A DNA stretch of 48,849 nt from an uncultured Clostridia bacterium (GCA_934792465.1 CAKVOK010000021.1:1-48849); one strand, 5' to 3'; shown: positions 8,536 to 17,242, numbered from the stretch's first letter. The notes: generated from the letters alone by a model not told the origin. Numbers and translations are program-made.

Positions 8536-9495
8536 ATGACGCTGAAAAAAATTGCGGAGCTTGCCGGCGTATCGGTTTCGACGGTATCAAAGGTTATGCA
8601 CGGAAATACGGAAATAAGCGAAGAAACGGCGGCGGCGGTGAAAAACGCCGCAAAGGAACTCGGCTGCCTTGAAAAATATTATAAAGGCGAATACGGAAAG
8701 CCGGTAATAGCCGTTATAATTCCGGAAGTATGCAGCGAATTTTACAGCAATATAGCGTCGGAAACAGCAGCATTTGCGGAGCGGCACGGAGCAGCGGCAA
8801 TCTTTGCGCAGAGTATGTTTGACGGAGACAAGTGCACCGAAATCGCCGACTATCTTTCGTTCAGAGGTATGGCGGACGGTATTGTAATCATCGGTCATTC
8901 GGAACTTAAAAAGAAGCTTGATGTGCCGTTTGTAATAATAGGCGGCAACGATAAAAGCGCTTCGGACTGCATATATATGGATATGGAAAATGCGGTTTCC
9001 GATGCCGTAAAACATCTCATTAAATGCGGACATAAAAAAATTGCGTATGTCGGGGAGCAGCGAACATCATCCAAGCTGGCGCTTCTGAAAAAAATCATGA
9101 AAAAAAACGATATTCCGCTGAAAAAAGAATATACGTATGTAAGCGGCGGACGGTTTATGTCTGCCGGATTTGCGGGTGCGGAACAGCTGCTTTCGCTGAA
9201 AAATCCGCCTACGGCAATTATTGCTGCATACGACTATATAGCACTCGGCATGATGGAATATTTCAAACTGCACAATATAAGCGTACCGAAAGACATTTCG
9301 ATAATAGGCATGGATAATATAATTGCGGCGTCGTGCAGCAATCTGACTTCGATTGCCTTTGATTATAAAAGCATATGCCGTGAAACTGTGGATTTGCTGT
9401 TTAAACGTATCGAGAATAAATATTATTGCCCGAAACAAAGTATCGCCTTTGATGCGGAGCTTGTTATACGGGAGTCTGTCGGAAATATAAAATAA
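8536..9495 (+). CDS. LacI family transcriptional regulator
   Basis: The 319-aa product has a typical LacI HTH (MTLKKIAELAGVSVSTVSKV, residues 1-20) and hinge. A periplasmic-binding-protein-like ligand domain follows (VIAVIIPEVCSEFYSN, GMADGIVIIGH, CGHKKIAYVGE, PPTAIIAAYDYIALGMMEY, DISIIGMDN). The ligand domain would bind a sugar or nucleoside effector. No transport or sugar-degradation genes adjoin it, so its regulon lies elsewhere. I see no strong -35/-10 upstream. The RBS CGGAG is 9-10 nt before ATG 8536. The stop codon sits inside the left arm of its terminator. Confidence 0.93.
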   Translation: MTLKKIAELAGVSVSTVSKVMHGNTEISEETAAAVKNAAKELGCLEKYYKGEYGKPVIAVIIPEVCSEFYSNIASETAAFAERHGAAAIFAQSMFDGDKCTEIADYLSFRGMADGIVIIGHSELKKKLDVPFVIIGGNDKSASDCIYMDMENAVSDAVKHLIKCGHKKIAYVGEQRTSSKLALLKKIMKKNDIPLKKEYTYVSGGRFMSAGFAGAEQLLSLKNPPTAIIAAYDYIALGMMEYFKLHNISVPKDISIIGMDNIIAASCSNLTSIAFDYKSICRETVDLLFKRIENKYYCPKQSIAFDAELVIRESVGNIK

Positions 9496-9529
9496 GACGG
9501 GACGATGTGTCGGGCGTCCCGTCTTATTT
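9491..9529 (+). terminator. Terminator of the LacI-family gene
   Basis: Perfect 13-bp stem (9491-9503/9516-9528) with a 12-nt loop followed by TTTT. The three-hairpin element starts right after it. Confidence 0.85.
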
Positions 9530-9689
9530 TAATGACTGCTGAACAATTACAAAATGCACTCATATACTAATTTTTCGGCATTTTGTAATTGTTCAAGTGC
9601 AAGGATTTTGTGCTTTTTTGCCAAAAGTCTTGCACTTTCAAGTCGGCTGTCGTCCCCCGACAGTTGACTTGAAACAGTAATTAAATCAA
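9529..9689 (+). repeat. Three-hairpin element, copy 2
   Basis: Reverse-complement copy of 1-161. The hairpins are 9541-9557/9579-9595 (perfect 17 bp), 9598-9611/9623-9636 and 9638-9651/9657-9670. The two substitutions in the last stem are G-U compatible on the plus strand, so plus is the likely RNA strand. It lies immediately downstream of the LacI-gene terminator, just as copy 1 follows rarA. Homology with copy 3 shows that the element continues past 9689 to about 9709. Confidence 0.85.
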
Positions 9690-9698
9690 TGTCGTGAA

Positions 9699-9775
9699 CC
9701 TAAAAACGGCATTCTTATGCTGTTTTTAGGTGTGAAACCGAAGGTTTCACACAAATGGTTTCGCAAAACCATTTG
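9699..9775 (+). other. Three further adjoining hairpins
   Basis: Arms 9699-9712/9717-9730 (14 bp with one G-U), 9730-9739/9743-9752 (perfect 10 bp, 3-nt loop) and 9752-9761/9766-9775 (perfect 10 bp, 4-nt loop). They abut without spacers and continue the run of hairpins from 9541. The 303-bp lacI-merR gap is therefore nearly all stem-loops. The last one may act as a terminator for the convergent merR gene. Confidence 0.75.
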
Positions 9776-9798
9776 TTCAGTAGACATTATTTTATATA

Positions 9799-10614
9799 TT
9801 ATTTTTTATTTATCGGATAGCATACTTCCGTCACAAATTCGTTCGGGTCGGACGTTTCGTGCGGACTTACATGGTAAATATTGAACATAGGCCCTGCGTA
9901 TTCATATCCGTTTGCTTCGACCCACGAAGCCACGGCGGCATTCGCCTCGGAAATCAGCTCGTATGACCCTTTGAACGTGCAGCTTGCAAAGGTTACGGGC
10001 GGCAGCGTTCTGAACTTCACGTGTTCGGTATCGGGATAATTCCCTTTAACGGTTTTCTGCGCTTCTACGTCAACGTCATGCTCCTTGTATTCTCCGTCAT
10101 AGAATACAACGCTTGTGTAGCACGGGTCGGACGGCACGAGATTCATGCAGTCTGTTTCCTCGCAAAGCACCTGCCATACCATGCCTTCGTTTTCATATTT
10201 CGGGATTGTCATTCTTACGCACGCCGCATATCTTTCCGGCAGCGTCTTTAAAGTTACATTGTAATTCATAATATTATCCTTTCCCAGCCTTTTCACGGCT
10301 GCGTCCAGAAGTCTGAGCTTTTGCGATGTGTCCTCCGCTTCGGCTTCAAGCTCTTTTTTTCGCAGCGACAAATACGTCCGCAGCTTTTCGGCATCGTCGC
10401 AATGCGTCATAATATCCCCGATAACGGATAAACCGAATCCCATGTTTTTGAGTGCGGTTATTCTGCCTGCTATTACGAGCTGTTCCTCGCTGTAATATCG
10501 ATATCCCGTGAATTTATCCGTTTTGACGGGATGTAAAAGCCCTATTCCGTCATAATGCCGCAACATTCTTATACTCACTCTGGACAGTTTTGAAAAATCT
10601 CCTATTTTCAGCAT
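9799..10614 (-). CDS. MerR family regulator with GyrI-like effector-binding domain
   Basis: The 271-aa product has a MerR winged HTH (MLKIGDFSKLSRVSIRMLRH, then TGYRYYSEEQL), a dimerisation helix (residues ~75-115) and a C-terminal AraC/GyrI-like ligand domain (residues ~120-271, with PERYAACVRM, FRTLPPVTFASCTFKGSYE and ANGYEYAGPMFNIYHVSP). This is the BltR/BmrR-like layout of regulators sensing hydrophobic cations or drugs. No efflux pump is adjacent. Its own promoter has the MerR-type 19-bp spacer with an operator dyad, so autoregulation is likely. The start ATG 10614 follows GGAGGT. Confidence 0.92.
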   Translation of the reverse strand: MLKIGDFSKLSRVSIRMLRHYDGIGLLHPVKTDKFTGYRYYSEEQLVIAGRITALKNMGFGLSVIGDIMTHCDDAEKLRTYLSLRKKELEAEAEDTSQKLRLLDAAVKRLGKDNIMNYNVTLKTLPERYAACVRMTIPKYENEGMVWQVLCEETDCMNLVPSDPCYTSVVFYDGEYKEHDVDVEAQKTVKGNYPDTEHVKFRTLPPVTFASCTFKGSYELISEANAAVASWVEANGYEYAGPMFNIYHVSPHETSDPNEFVTEVCYPINKK

Positions 10615-10658
10615 ATTCCAAGGTACCTCCGATATATTTGTTTTTTGAGCTCATGTAT

Positions 10659-10689
10659 ATTATAACACCTTACACAGTGTCAGAGTCAA
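10659..10689 (-). promoter_or_regulatory. MerR-type 19-bp-spacer promoter and operator
   Basis: Minus strand TTGACT (10689-10684) and TATAAT (10664-10659) are separated by 19 bp. The spacer holds an imperfect dyad of the acYcYKacac type centred near 10674. Long spacers of 19-20 bp with a central dyad are the hallmark of MerR-activated promoters. It drives the merR-like gene itself. Confidence 0.75.
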
Positions 10690-10739
10690 TACTTTTTTTC
10701 AAAAAAATTTAAAATTTTTAATCAAAATCGGAAAATTTA

Positions 10740-10768
10740 TTGACTTTATTCAAAAATTGGTGTAAAAT
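10740..10768 (+). promoter_or_regulatory. Promoter of the FHA-RDD gene (and possibly alaS)
   Basis: TTGACT, 17-bp spacer, TAAAAT. The ~100-nt leader contains an ATGGG...CCCAT stem-loop at about 10810-10843. Confidence 0.65.
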
Positions 10769-10866
10769 ATAAGATGTGTTATAATGCAATGTTAATTTTC
10801 AATTAATATCATGGGTGTGCTTTATTCGGCACGGCGCTCCCATATCTTAAGAAAGGATACACATGT

Positions 10867-11700
10867 ATGAAGCATTTTTTAACAATTATAGTGAACGGAA
10901 ATAAGCTTGATACGATTCAGCTTAATAATATACCGGCATTTGCGAGCGGCAGGCTCACCATAGGCCGTTCGGAGGACAACGACATTGTTATTCCTTATGC
11001 GGCGGTATCAAGACATCATGCCGTGATTGAAATAAGAGGAAACGGCGTTGACATCGTAGACGCCGGAAGCCTGAACAAGCTGCGTGTGAACGGCACCGCA
11101 TACGAACGTATTCGTATGACAAACGGAACGAAGGTTGTCATAGGCACTTCGATGGATAATGTAACCTTGTGCTACAACACGATAGATGACATGGTTCAAA
11201 ACTCGGTATACGACGAACGTCAAGCGCCCGTGAGCCGCCCGGCACCGCAACCGCAGCCGCAGCAGCAGTCGGAGAATACGCATATCAGAATTAATTTTGC
11301 ACCAAGGCTTTTTGCCTTTCTTGCGGATTTCACAATCTGTATGTTTATGACAATAGGTTCGGCGGTTATAATGCTGTTTTTCTTCGGTAAGCTTCTCCAC
11401 AGCATGAAGCTCATGGCTTTGCTTTCCGCACTTGTCGCAGTGTTCGTAACATGGCTTTATTTTTCGATGGGCGATTCCGGCGAGAGCATGGGAACGCTCG
11501 GAAAAACGATACTCGGAATATGTATTGTAGACAGGAAAACAGGCGGCAGAATTTCTTTCGGTCAGGCATCGAAAAGATATTTTGCGAAGATTTTCTCAAC
11601 ATTGATTTTGTTTTTGGGATATTTGCCGATATACGGAAATCACCAGACCCTTCATGACAAGATAGCCGGCACTGTGGTTGTGAAAAATCCGAGAACATAA
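10867..11700 (+). CDS. FHA domain-RDD membrane protein
   Basis: The 277-aa product has an N-terminal FHA domain (residues ~10-95: GRLTIGRSEDNDIVIP, VSRHHAVIE, LNKLRVNG). It reads phosphothreonine peptides, so a Ser/Thr kinase partner is expected elsewhere. A Pro/Gln linker (residues ~118-135) leads into a C-terminal RDD domain with about three hydrophobic helices (FLADFTICMFMTIGSAVIML, LLSALVAVFVTWLYFS, IFSTLILFLGYLPIY) and the family's 'SFGQASKRYFAKIFS' stretch. It is a membrane protein of unknown detailed function. It lies 30 nt upstream of alaS and could be cotranscribed. RBS AAAGGA. Confidence 0.88.
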   Translation: MKHFLTIIVNGNKLDTIQLNNIPAFASGRLTIGRSEDNDIVIPYAAVSRHHAVIEIRGNGVDIVDAGSLNKLRVNGTAYERIRMTNGTKVVIGTSMDNVTLCYNTIDDMVQNSVYDERQAPVSRPAPQPQPQQQSENTHIRINFAPRLFAFLADFTICMFMTIGSAVIMLFFFGKLLHSMKLMALLSALVAVFVTWLYFSMGDSGESMGTLGKTILGICIVDRKTGGRISFGQASKRYFAKIFSTLILFLGYLPIYGNHQTLHDKIAGTVVVKNPRT

Positions 11701-11730
11701 ACATATATATTGAAAGGAATGAACTTTACA

Positions 11731-14331
11731 ATGGAAAAAATGGGATTGAACGAAATACGCGAAAAGTTTCTGAGCTTTTTTGAATCAAAGGGCTGTTTAA
11801 GACTCGGAAGCTTTCCGCTGATTCCCAAAGACGATAACAGCCTTTTGCTGATAAATTCGGGAATGGCGCCTATGAAAGCGTGGTTCACGGGGGCGAAAAC
11901 CCCTCCGAGAAAAAGAGTTACTACCTGCCAGAAATGTATTCGCACACCGGATATAGAGCGTGTTGGAAAAACGGCACGTCACGGCACATTCTTCGAAATG
12001 CTCGGAAACTTTTCATTCGGAGATTATTTCAAACACGAAGCAATCAACTGGGCATGGGAATTTATAACGGAAGTTATGCAGATTCCGAAAGAAGTGCTTT
12101 GGATTACGGTATACGAGGACGATGATGAAGCAAGAGATATATGGATAAACGAGGTGGGTGTAGACCCCGAACGTGTTGTTAAAATGGGTAAAGAGGACAA
12201 TTTCTGGGAACACGGCACAGGTCCGTGCGGTCCTTGTTCGGAAATCCATGTAGACAGGGGCGAGCAGTATTCCTGCGGTCCGAACTGCAAAATCGGCTGC
12301 GACTGCGACAGATTTATGGAAATCTGGAATCTTGTTTTCACTCAGTTTGACAAGCAGGAGGACGGCACATACGAAAGACTCGCAAATCCGAATATAGATA
12401 CGGGAATGGGTCTTGAAAGACTTGCGGCATACAAACAGGGTGTTGCAAACCTCTTTGAAGTCGATACCGTTCAGGGCGTTATGAAGCATATCTGCAAAAT
12501 AGCGAACACGGAATACAAAAAAGATGACAAAACAGACGTATCGCTGCGTGTAATCACCGACCATATCAGAAGCACGGTAATGATGATTTCGGACGGTGTT
12601 ATCCCGTCGAACGAGGGCAGAGGATATGTATTAAGACGTCTTTTAAGACGTGCGGCACGTCACGGAAAGCTGCTCGGAATAGACAAACCGTTCCTCTATA
12701 CAGTTGCGGACACGGTTATAAACGAATCCGAAACGGCATATCCGGAGCTTGCGGAGAAGAGAGATTACATTAAAAATATAGTAAAAATAGAAGAAGAGCG
12801 TTTTGACGCAACAATCGACAAAGGTCTCGCAGTGCTTGAAGAATACCTCGAAAATTCCAAGGAAATAACGGGAGAACAGGCTTTCAAGCTTCACGATACT
12901 TACGGTTTCCCTCTTGATTTGACAATAGAAATCGCCGAAGAAAAGGGAATTAAGGTTGACACAGACGGATTTGATGCCGCTATGAAAAACCAGAAAATGA
13001 CGGCAAGAACGAGCAGAAAAGACGGCTCCAGCTGGGAAGCGGAGGACGAACTCAAATTTGAAAATGCCGAAAAGACAGTGTTCGACGGCTACAGCACACT
13101 TGAAGAAACAAGCAAAATCACGGGTCTTGCAAAAGATTCGGAAATTTCCGATTCACTCAAAAAAGGCGACAAGGGCGTTATAGTAACGGAAAAAACTCCT
13201 TTTTATGCGGAAATGGGCGGACAGGTCGGCGATATAGGTAAAATCACCTCTGGCGGAGCGATTGCAAAGGTAGTCGATACGAAAAAATCGGCAGACGGAC
13301 ATTTCATGCATGAAGTCGAGGTTGAGGACGGCGAATTTAAAATCGGCGGCAGCGTAACGCTCAAAGTTTGCAGAAAGAACAGAATGGCGATAGGCAGAAA
13401 CCACAGCGCAACGCATTTGCTGCACAAAGCGCTCAAAGAAGAACTCGGAACGCACGTTGCACAGGCAGGCTCGCTTGTAACTCCGAATCATCTGCGTTTT
13501 GACTTCTCGCATTTTGAAGCCATGACGAAAGAACAGCTTAAAAACGTTGAGAAGAAAGTGAACGAGAAAATCCTCGAATCACTCCCGATAGTTACAAAGG
13601 AAATGCCGATTGAAGAAGCTAAAAAGCTTGGCGCAGCGGCGCAGTTCGGCGAAAAATACGGCGATACGGTTCGTGTTGTTTCCATGGGCGATTATTCCGT
13701 TGAGTTCTGCGGAGGTACGCACCTCGAAAATACTGCACAAATCGGTCTTTTCAAGCTTATATCGGAGAGCGGAGTAGCTGCCGGAGTAAGAAGAATAGAA
13801 GCCGTAACCGGCGCAGGTGTGCTTGAATACATCGAAAAGAAAGATAAGCTTATCGAGGACACGGCACAGGCAATGAAATCGAATCCGAACGATATTGCGG
13901 AAAGAGCTGCGGCGCTCGTGAACGAAGCGAAAGAGCTTTCGCGTGAGCTGGAAAGCGCAAAGGCAGGAAAGGCCGTAAGCCTTGCCGAAGACCTCATAAA
14001 GACGGCTGAAAACATAAACGGAATAAACGTAATTACGGCGAAGATAGACGGCATGGGAGCGGACGATTTGAGAACGCTCGGAGATTCGCTCAAGGATAAA
14101 GAACCGAATCTTGTGCTTGTGCTTGCAGGCGTAAACGGAGATAAGGCAACACTCGTTGCAATGGCTACGAAAGAAGCTGTCGCAAAGGGTGCAAATGCCG
14201 GAAAGATAATAAAAGAAGTTGCAAAAACGGCAGGCGGAGGCGGCGGAGGCAAGCCGGACAGCGCACAGGCGGGCGCAAAGGATTTGTCCAAGCTCGACGA
14301 AGCACTCGCTTTGGTTAAAACACTTATATAA
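11731..14331 (+). CDS. alaS: Alanyl-tRNA synthetase
   Basis: Class II aminoacyl-tRNA synthetase that charges tRNA-Ala and edits mischarged Ser/Gly. The ~866-aa length is typical. The N-terminus LNEIREKFLSFFESKGC leads into the catalytic core (FHGTFFEM-like HGTFFEMLGNFSFGDYF, GMGLERLAAY). The editing domain carries HSATHLLH (about residue 560) and CGGTHLENTAQIG (about residue 660), giving all four zinc/editing ligands. The C-Ala domain ends with the glycine-rich GGGGGGKPDSAQAG. The reading frame opens at TTG 11710, but ATG 11731 gives the standard N-terminus. No T-box precedes it. Confidence 0.97.
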   Translation: MEKMGLNEIREKFLSFFESKGCLRLGSFPLIPKDDNSLLLINSGMAPMKAWFTGAKTPPRKRVTTCQKCIRTPDIERVGKTARHGTFFEMLGNFSFGDYFKHEAINWAWEFITEVMQIPKEVLWITVYEDDDEARDIWINEVGVDPERVVKMGKEDNFWEHGTGPCGPCSEIHVDRGEQYSCGPNCKIGCDCDRFMEIWNLVFTQFDKQEDGTYERLANPNIDTGMGLERLAAYKQGVANLFEVDTVQGVMKHICKIANTEYKKDDKTDVSLRVITDHIRSTVMMISDGVIPSNEGRGYVLRRLLRRAARHGKLLGIDKPFLYTVADTVINESETAYPELAEKRDYIKNIVKIEEERFDATIDKGLAVLEEYLENSKEITGEQAFKLHDTYGFPLDLTIEIAEEKGIKVDTDGFDAAMKNQKMTARTSRKDGSSWEAEDELKFENAEKTVFDGYSTLEETSKITGLAKDSEISDSLKKGDKGVIVTEKTPFYAEMGGQVGDIGKITSGGAIAKVVDTKKSADGHFMHEVEVEDGEFKIGGSVTLKVCRKNRMAIGRNHSATHLLHKALKEELGTHVAQAGSLVTPNHLRFDFSHFEAMTKEQLKNVEKKVNEKILESLPIVTKEMPIEEAKKLGAAAQFGEKYGDTVRVVSMGDYSVEFCGGTHLENTAQIGLFKLISESGVAAGVRRIEAVTGAGVLEYIEKKDKLIEDTAQAMKSNPNDIAERAAALVNEAKELSRELESAKAGKAVSLAEDLIKTAENINGINVITAKIDGMGADDLRTLGDSLKDKEPNLVLVLAGVNGDKATLVAMATKEAVAKGANAGKIIKEVAKTAGGGGGGKPDSAQAGAKDLSKLDEALALVKTLI

Positions 14332-14350
14332 TATAAAAGGAGGCGTTGGT

Positions 14351-14695
14351 ATGGCAGATTGTATTTTTTGTAAAATACTTGCCGGAGAAATACCGTCACA
14401 AAAAGTATACGAAGACGATTATGTATATGCGTTCAAAGACATCGACCCCGTAGCACCGGTACATGTGCTTATAATACCGAAAGAGCATATATCGTCCGTA
14501 AACGAGATAACAGGCGAAAACAGCTCGGTTATTTCAAAAGTATTTGAGGCGGCACCGAAAATAGCGGCACAGTTCGGAATGGACAAAGACGGCTACAGAA
14601 TAGTTACAAACTGCGGCGAAAAAGCCGGTCAGACAGTACATCATATTCATTTCCATTTGCTTGCCGGCAGAGATCTCACATGGCCTCCGGGCTGA
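14351..14695 (+). CDS. HIT family hydrolase (HINT-like)
   Basis: A 114-aa histidine-triad nucleotide-binding protein. It opens with CIFCKILAGEIPS, continues with FKDIDPVAPVHVLIIPKEHI and ends with the triad HHIHFHLLAGRDL. HINT proteins hydrolyse purine nucleotide phosphoramidates such as aminoacyl-AMP. The position right behind alaS fits a role in clearing adenylates formed by synthetases (inference). ATG 14351 follows AAAGGAGG. A strong terminator comes next. Confidence 0.95.
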   Translation: MADCIFCKILAGEIPSQKVYEDDYVYAFKDIDPVAPVHVLIIPKEHISSVNEITGENSSVISKVFEAAPKIAAQFGMDKDGYRIVTNCGEKAGQTVHHIHFHLLAGRDLTWPPG

Positions 14696-14713
14696 TACGG
14701 CAAAATACATTTA

Positions 14714-14753
14714 CCAAAACGTTCGGACGGCACTGCTGTTCGGACGTTTTTTG
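14714..14753 (+). terminator. Terminator after the HIT gene
   Basis: A long stem (CCAAAACG...CGTTTTTTGG) whose inner part also pairs, using several G-U pairs, and which ends in a T6 run. It closes the alaS-HIT unit. Confidence 0.75.
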
Positions 14754-14782
14754 GAAATATTTACAGAAGAAAGGAGATTATC

Positions 14783-15499
14783 ATGTCGGAGCTTGCGGAT
14801 TTAATAAGACAAAGTGAAAATATAGTTTTCTTCGGCGGTGCGGGAGTATCGACCGAAAGCGGCATACCGGATTTTCGCAGCGTTGACGGATTGTATAATC
14901 AAAAATACGACTATCCGCCGGAAACAATTCTTTCGCACACATTTTTCGTTAATCATACGGAGGAATTTTATAAATTCTACAGGGACAAAATGATTTGTCC
15001 CGGAGTTTTGCCCTGCTCGGCGCATACGGCGCTTGCAAAGCTCGAAGAAGCAGGAAAGCTGAAAGCTGTCGTAACGCAGAATATCGACGGGCTTCATCAG
15101 GCGGCAGGCAGCAAAACCGTGTATGAGCTTCACGGCAGTGTGCACAGAAACTACTGCATGAAATGCGGAAAATTCCACGGTATTGAAGCAATTACAAATT
15201 CCGAGGGTATACCTCGCTGCGAATGCGGAGGAATCATAAAACCGGACGTTGTACTCTACGAAGAGGGACTGGACGGAAATACGCTAAACGGCGCAATCCG
15301 TGCGATTGAAAATGCCGATATGCTTATCGTCGGCGGAACGTCGCTCACGGTATATCCGGCGGCGGGTCTCATAAGATATTACGGCGGAAACCGTCTTGTG
15401 CTGATAAACAAAACCGAAACGCCGTATGACAAATCGGCGGATTATGTCTATCATGACAGCATAGGGAAAATTTTGAGCAATGCTGTATGTAGTTTGTGA
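14783..15499 (+). CDS. NAD-dependent protein deacylase, sirtuin (CobB/SrtN-like)
   Basis: The 238-aa sirtuin removes acyl groups from lysines using NAD+. It has GAGVSTESGIPDFRS (about residue 20), TQNIDGLHQAAGS with the catalytic LHGS histidine (about residues 96-115), and a zinc site made of CMKC and CECGG. GGTSLTVYPAAG and VLINKTETPYD near the C-terminus match the NAD-binding fold. ATG 14783 follows AAAGGAG. It stands alone between the HIT terminator and the pgk promoter. Confidence 0.95.
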   Translation: MSELADLIRQSENIVFFGGAGVSTESGIPDFRSVDGLYNQKYDYPPETILSHTFFVNHTEEFYKFYRDKMICPGVLPCSAHTALAKLEEAGKLKAVVTQNIDGLHQAAGSKTVYELHGSVHRNYCMKCGKFHGIEAITNSEGIPRCECGGIIKPDVVLYEEGLDGNTLNGAIRAIENADMLIVGGTSLTVYPAAGLIRYYGGNRLVLINKTETPYDKSADYVYHDSIGKILSNAVCSL

Positions 15500-15502
15500 T
15501 AT

Positions 15503-15604
15503 GTATAAAAATCACATGAAAAAATTTGATTATGAGTTATTTTTTTGTCAAAGTGTATAAATATTATAAAATCACTTGAAAAATAATCGGTTTTGGTATA
15601 TAAT
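15503..15604 (+). promoter_or_regulatory. pgk promoter with upstream direct repeats
   Basis: TTGAAA (15576-15581), 17-bp spacer and TATAAT (15599-15604). Two similar direct repeats of the form TATAAAaATCACaTGAAAAA lie about 60 bp apart near 15503 and 15565, the second reaching the -35. They could be operator half-sites for a glycolytic regulator (inference). Confidence 0.65.
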
Positions 15605-15697
15605 TTATTATTGGGAAGAAAATATACATAAAAGTTGAATAACGGGGTCTTATTCCCTGTTGAACAATAAAAAAATTAAGTTAAAGAGGTGCGTACA

Positions 15698-16894
15698 ATG
15701 TTAAACAAAAAATCAGTTGAGGACATTAATGTAACCGGCAAAAGAGTGCTTGTAAGATGCGATTTCAATGTTCCTCTCGATGAAAACAGAAATATTACGG
15801 ACGAAACGAGAATCGACGGCGCTATGCCGACAATAAAATATTTAATTGATAACGGCGCAAAGGTTATACTTTGCTCTCATCTCGGCAAGCCGAAGGGCGA
15901 ACCGAAGCCGGAGCTTTCTCTTGCACCGGTAGCCAAGAAGCTTTCCGAAAAGCTCGGCAAAGAGGTTGTTTTCGCAGCTGACGCAACAGTTGTGGGCGAA
16001 AACGCAAAAAAAGCCGTTGCGGAAATGAAAGACGGCGACGTTGTTCTTCTCGAAAACACAAGATACAGAAAAGAAGAAACAAAGAACGAGGATAACTTCA
16101 GCAAAGAACTCGCTTCTCTCGCAGACGTATTCGTAAACGATGCGTTCGGTACGGCTCACAGAGCACACTGCTCGAACGTAGGCGTAACGAAATATATAGA
16201 TACGGCCGTTGCAGGCTACCTTATTCAGAAAGAAATCGAATTTTTGGGCAATGCCGTAAACAATCCGGAAAGACCTTTCGTTGCTATTCTCGGCGGTTCA
16301 AAGGTATCTTCGAAAATATCCGTTATAAACAATCTGCTTGAAAAAGTTGATACTCTTATAATCGGCGGCGGTATGTCTTATACATTCATGAAAGCCTGCG
16401 GCGAAAACGTAGGAAACTCTCTGCTTGAAACAGATTATATTGATTATGCAAAAGAGATGATGGAAAAAGCAAAAGCAAAAGGCGTTAAGCTTTTAATCCC
16501 CGTAGATACTGTTGTTGCACAGGATTTCTCAAACGACGCTCCGCACAAAACTGTTGAAAGAGGCGGAATCGAAGACGGCTGGGAGGGTCTTGACATCGGC
16601 GAAAAGACAATAGCTCTCTTCAAAGACGCAATAAAAGACGCTAAAACAGTTGTTTGGAACGGACCTATGGGCGTATTTGAAATGCCTACATTCGCAAAAG
16701 GAACAAACGCAATAGCGGCAGCTCTTGCGGAAATCGACGCTACGACAATAATCGGCGGCGGCGACAGCGTTGCGGCTGTAAATCAGGCAGGTCTCGGAGA
16801 CAAGATGACTCATATTTCAACGGGCGGCGGCGCAAGCCTTGAATTCCTCGAGGGAAAAGAACTTCCGGGAATCGCTGCATTACAGGATAAATAA
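15698..16894 (+). CDS. pgk: Phosphoglycerate kinase
   Basis: It makes ATP from 1,3-bisphosphoglycerate in glycolysis. The 398-aa product is of standard length. Motifs: VRCDFNVPLDENRN, SHLGKPKGEPKPE, VNDAFGTAHRAH, ILGGSKVSSKI, VWNGPMGVFEMPTFAKGT and the nucleotide-binding GGGDSVAAVNQ near the C-terminus. I use ATG 15698, 9-10 nt after AGAGGTG; the GTG at 15689 is part of that RBS. No gap gene precedes it here. A hairpin follows, then repeats, then tpiA. Confidence 0.97.
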   Translation: MLNKKSVEDINVTGKRVLVRCDFNVPLDENRNITDETRIDGAMPTIKYLIDNGAKVILCSHLGKPKGEPKPELSLAPVAKKLSEKLGKEVVFAADATVVGENAKKAVAEMKDGDVVLLENTRYRKEETKNEDNFSKELASLADVFVNDAFGTAHRAHCSNVGVTKYIDTAVAGYLIQKEIEFLGNAVNNPERPFVAILGGSKVSSKISVINNLLEKVDTLIIGGGMSYTFMKACGENVGNSLLETDYIDYAKEMMEKAKAKGVKLLIPVDTVVAQDFSNDAPHKTVERGGIEDGWEGLDIGEKTIALFKDAIKDAKTVVWNGPMGVFEMPTFAKGTNAIAAALAEIDATTIIGGGDSVAAVNQAGLGDKMTHISTGGGASLEFLEGKELPGIAALQDK

Positions 16895-16905
16895 TATAAA
16901 CTTTA

Positions 16906-16941
16906 AAGCCTTTACACATTGTATTTACGCAGTAAAGGCTT
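16906..16941 (+). terminator. Stem-loop after pgk
   Basis: Perfect 10-bp arms (16906-16915/16932-16941) followed by a mixed A/T tail (taaagactttt). It probably separates pgk from the repeats and tpiA, perhaps incompletely. Confidence 0.6.
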
Positions 16942-17060
16942 AAAGACTTTTATGCAAACACAGAAAACAGGTAATTGTAAAAACAAAAAGCGGATAATGG
17001 GACGATATAGCTAAATTCGCCTATCGAAGTCAGCGCAAACCCTATTCAGCGGCACAAACC

Positions 17061-17189
17061 CAAGCCTCCCCTGTGTAAGGGGAGGGGGACCGCCTGTGGC
17101 GGTGGAAGGGTTGTAAAAAAACTGTGTAAGGCGCCGGAAGCTGCTGCGCAGCGGAGGTGTGGGGACCACGTTAGTGGTGGAATGGTTGT
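17061..17189 (+). repeat. Dispersed palindromic repeat R2, double copy
   Basis: In the 420-bp pgk-tpiA gap. A CCTCCCC...GGGGAGG hairpin (about 17065-17086) is followed by GACCGC-ctgt-GGCGGT-GGAAGGGTTGTAAAA. At 17158-17192 comes GACCAC-gtta-GTGGT-GGAATGGTTGTAAAA. The two stems differ by paired changes, while the GGAAxGGTTGT tail is kept. A short piece at about 17009-17022 resembles the AATTTAGCT array of 30353-30458. No open frame is seen. Confidence 0.75.
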
Positions 17190-17242
17190 AAAAAGCCCTC
17201 TATAAAGCGCCGTGCAGCGAAGGAACAGCTGTACAATATAAA

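Noticed and set aside
1..9689. Composite transposon bounded by the inverted repeats
   Set aside because: The genes between (rarA, glyA, galE, lrp and others) are ordinary core genes. No transposase is present and no target duplication is visible, because one copy is cut by the window edge.
11650..11731. T-box leader before alaS
   Set aside because: Only 30 nt separate alaS from the preceding gene, and no T-box sequence or antiterminator is seen.
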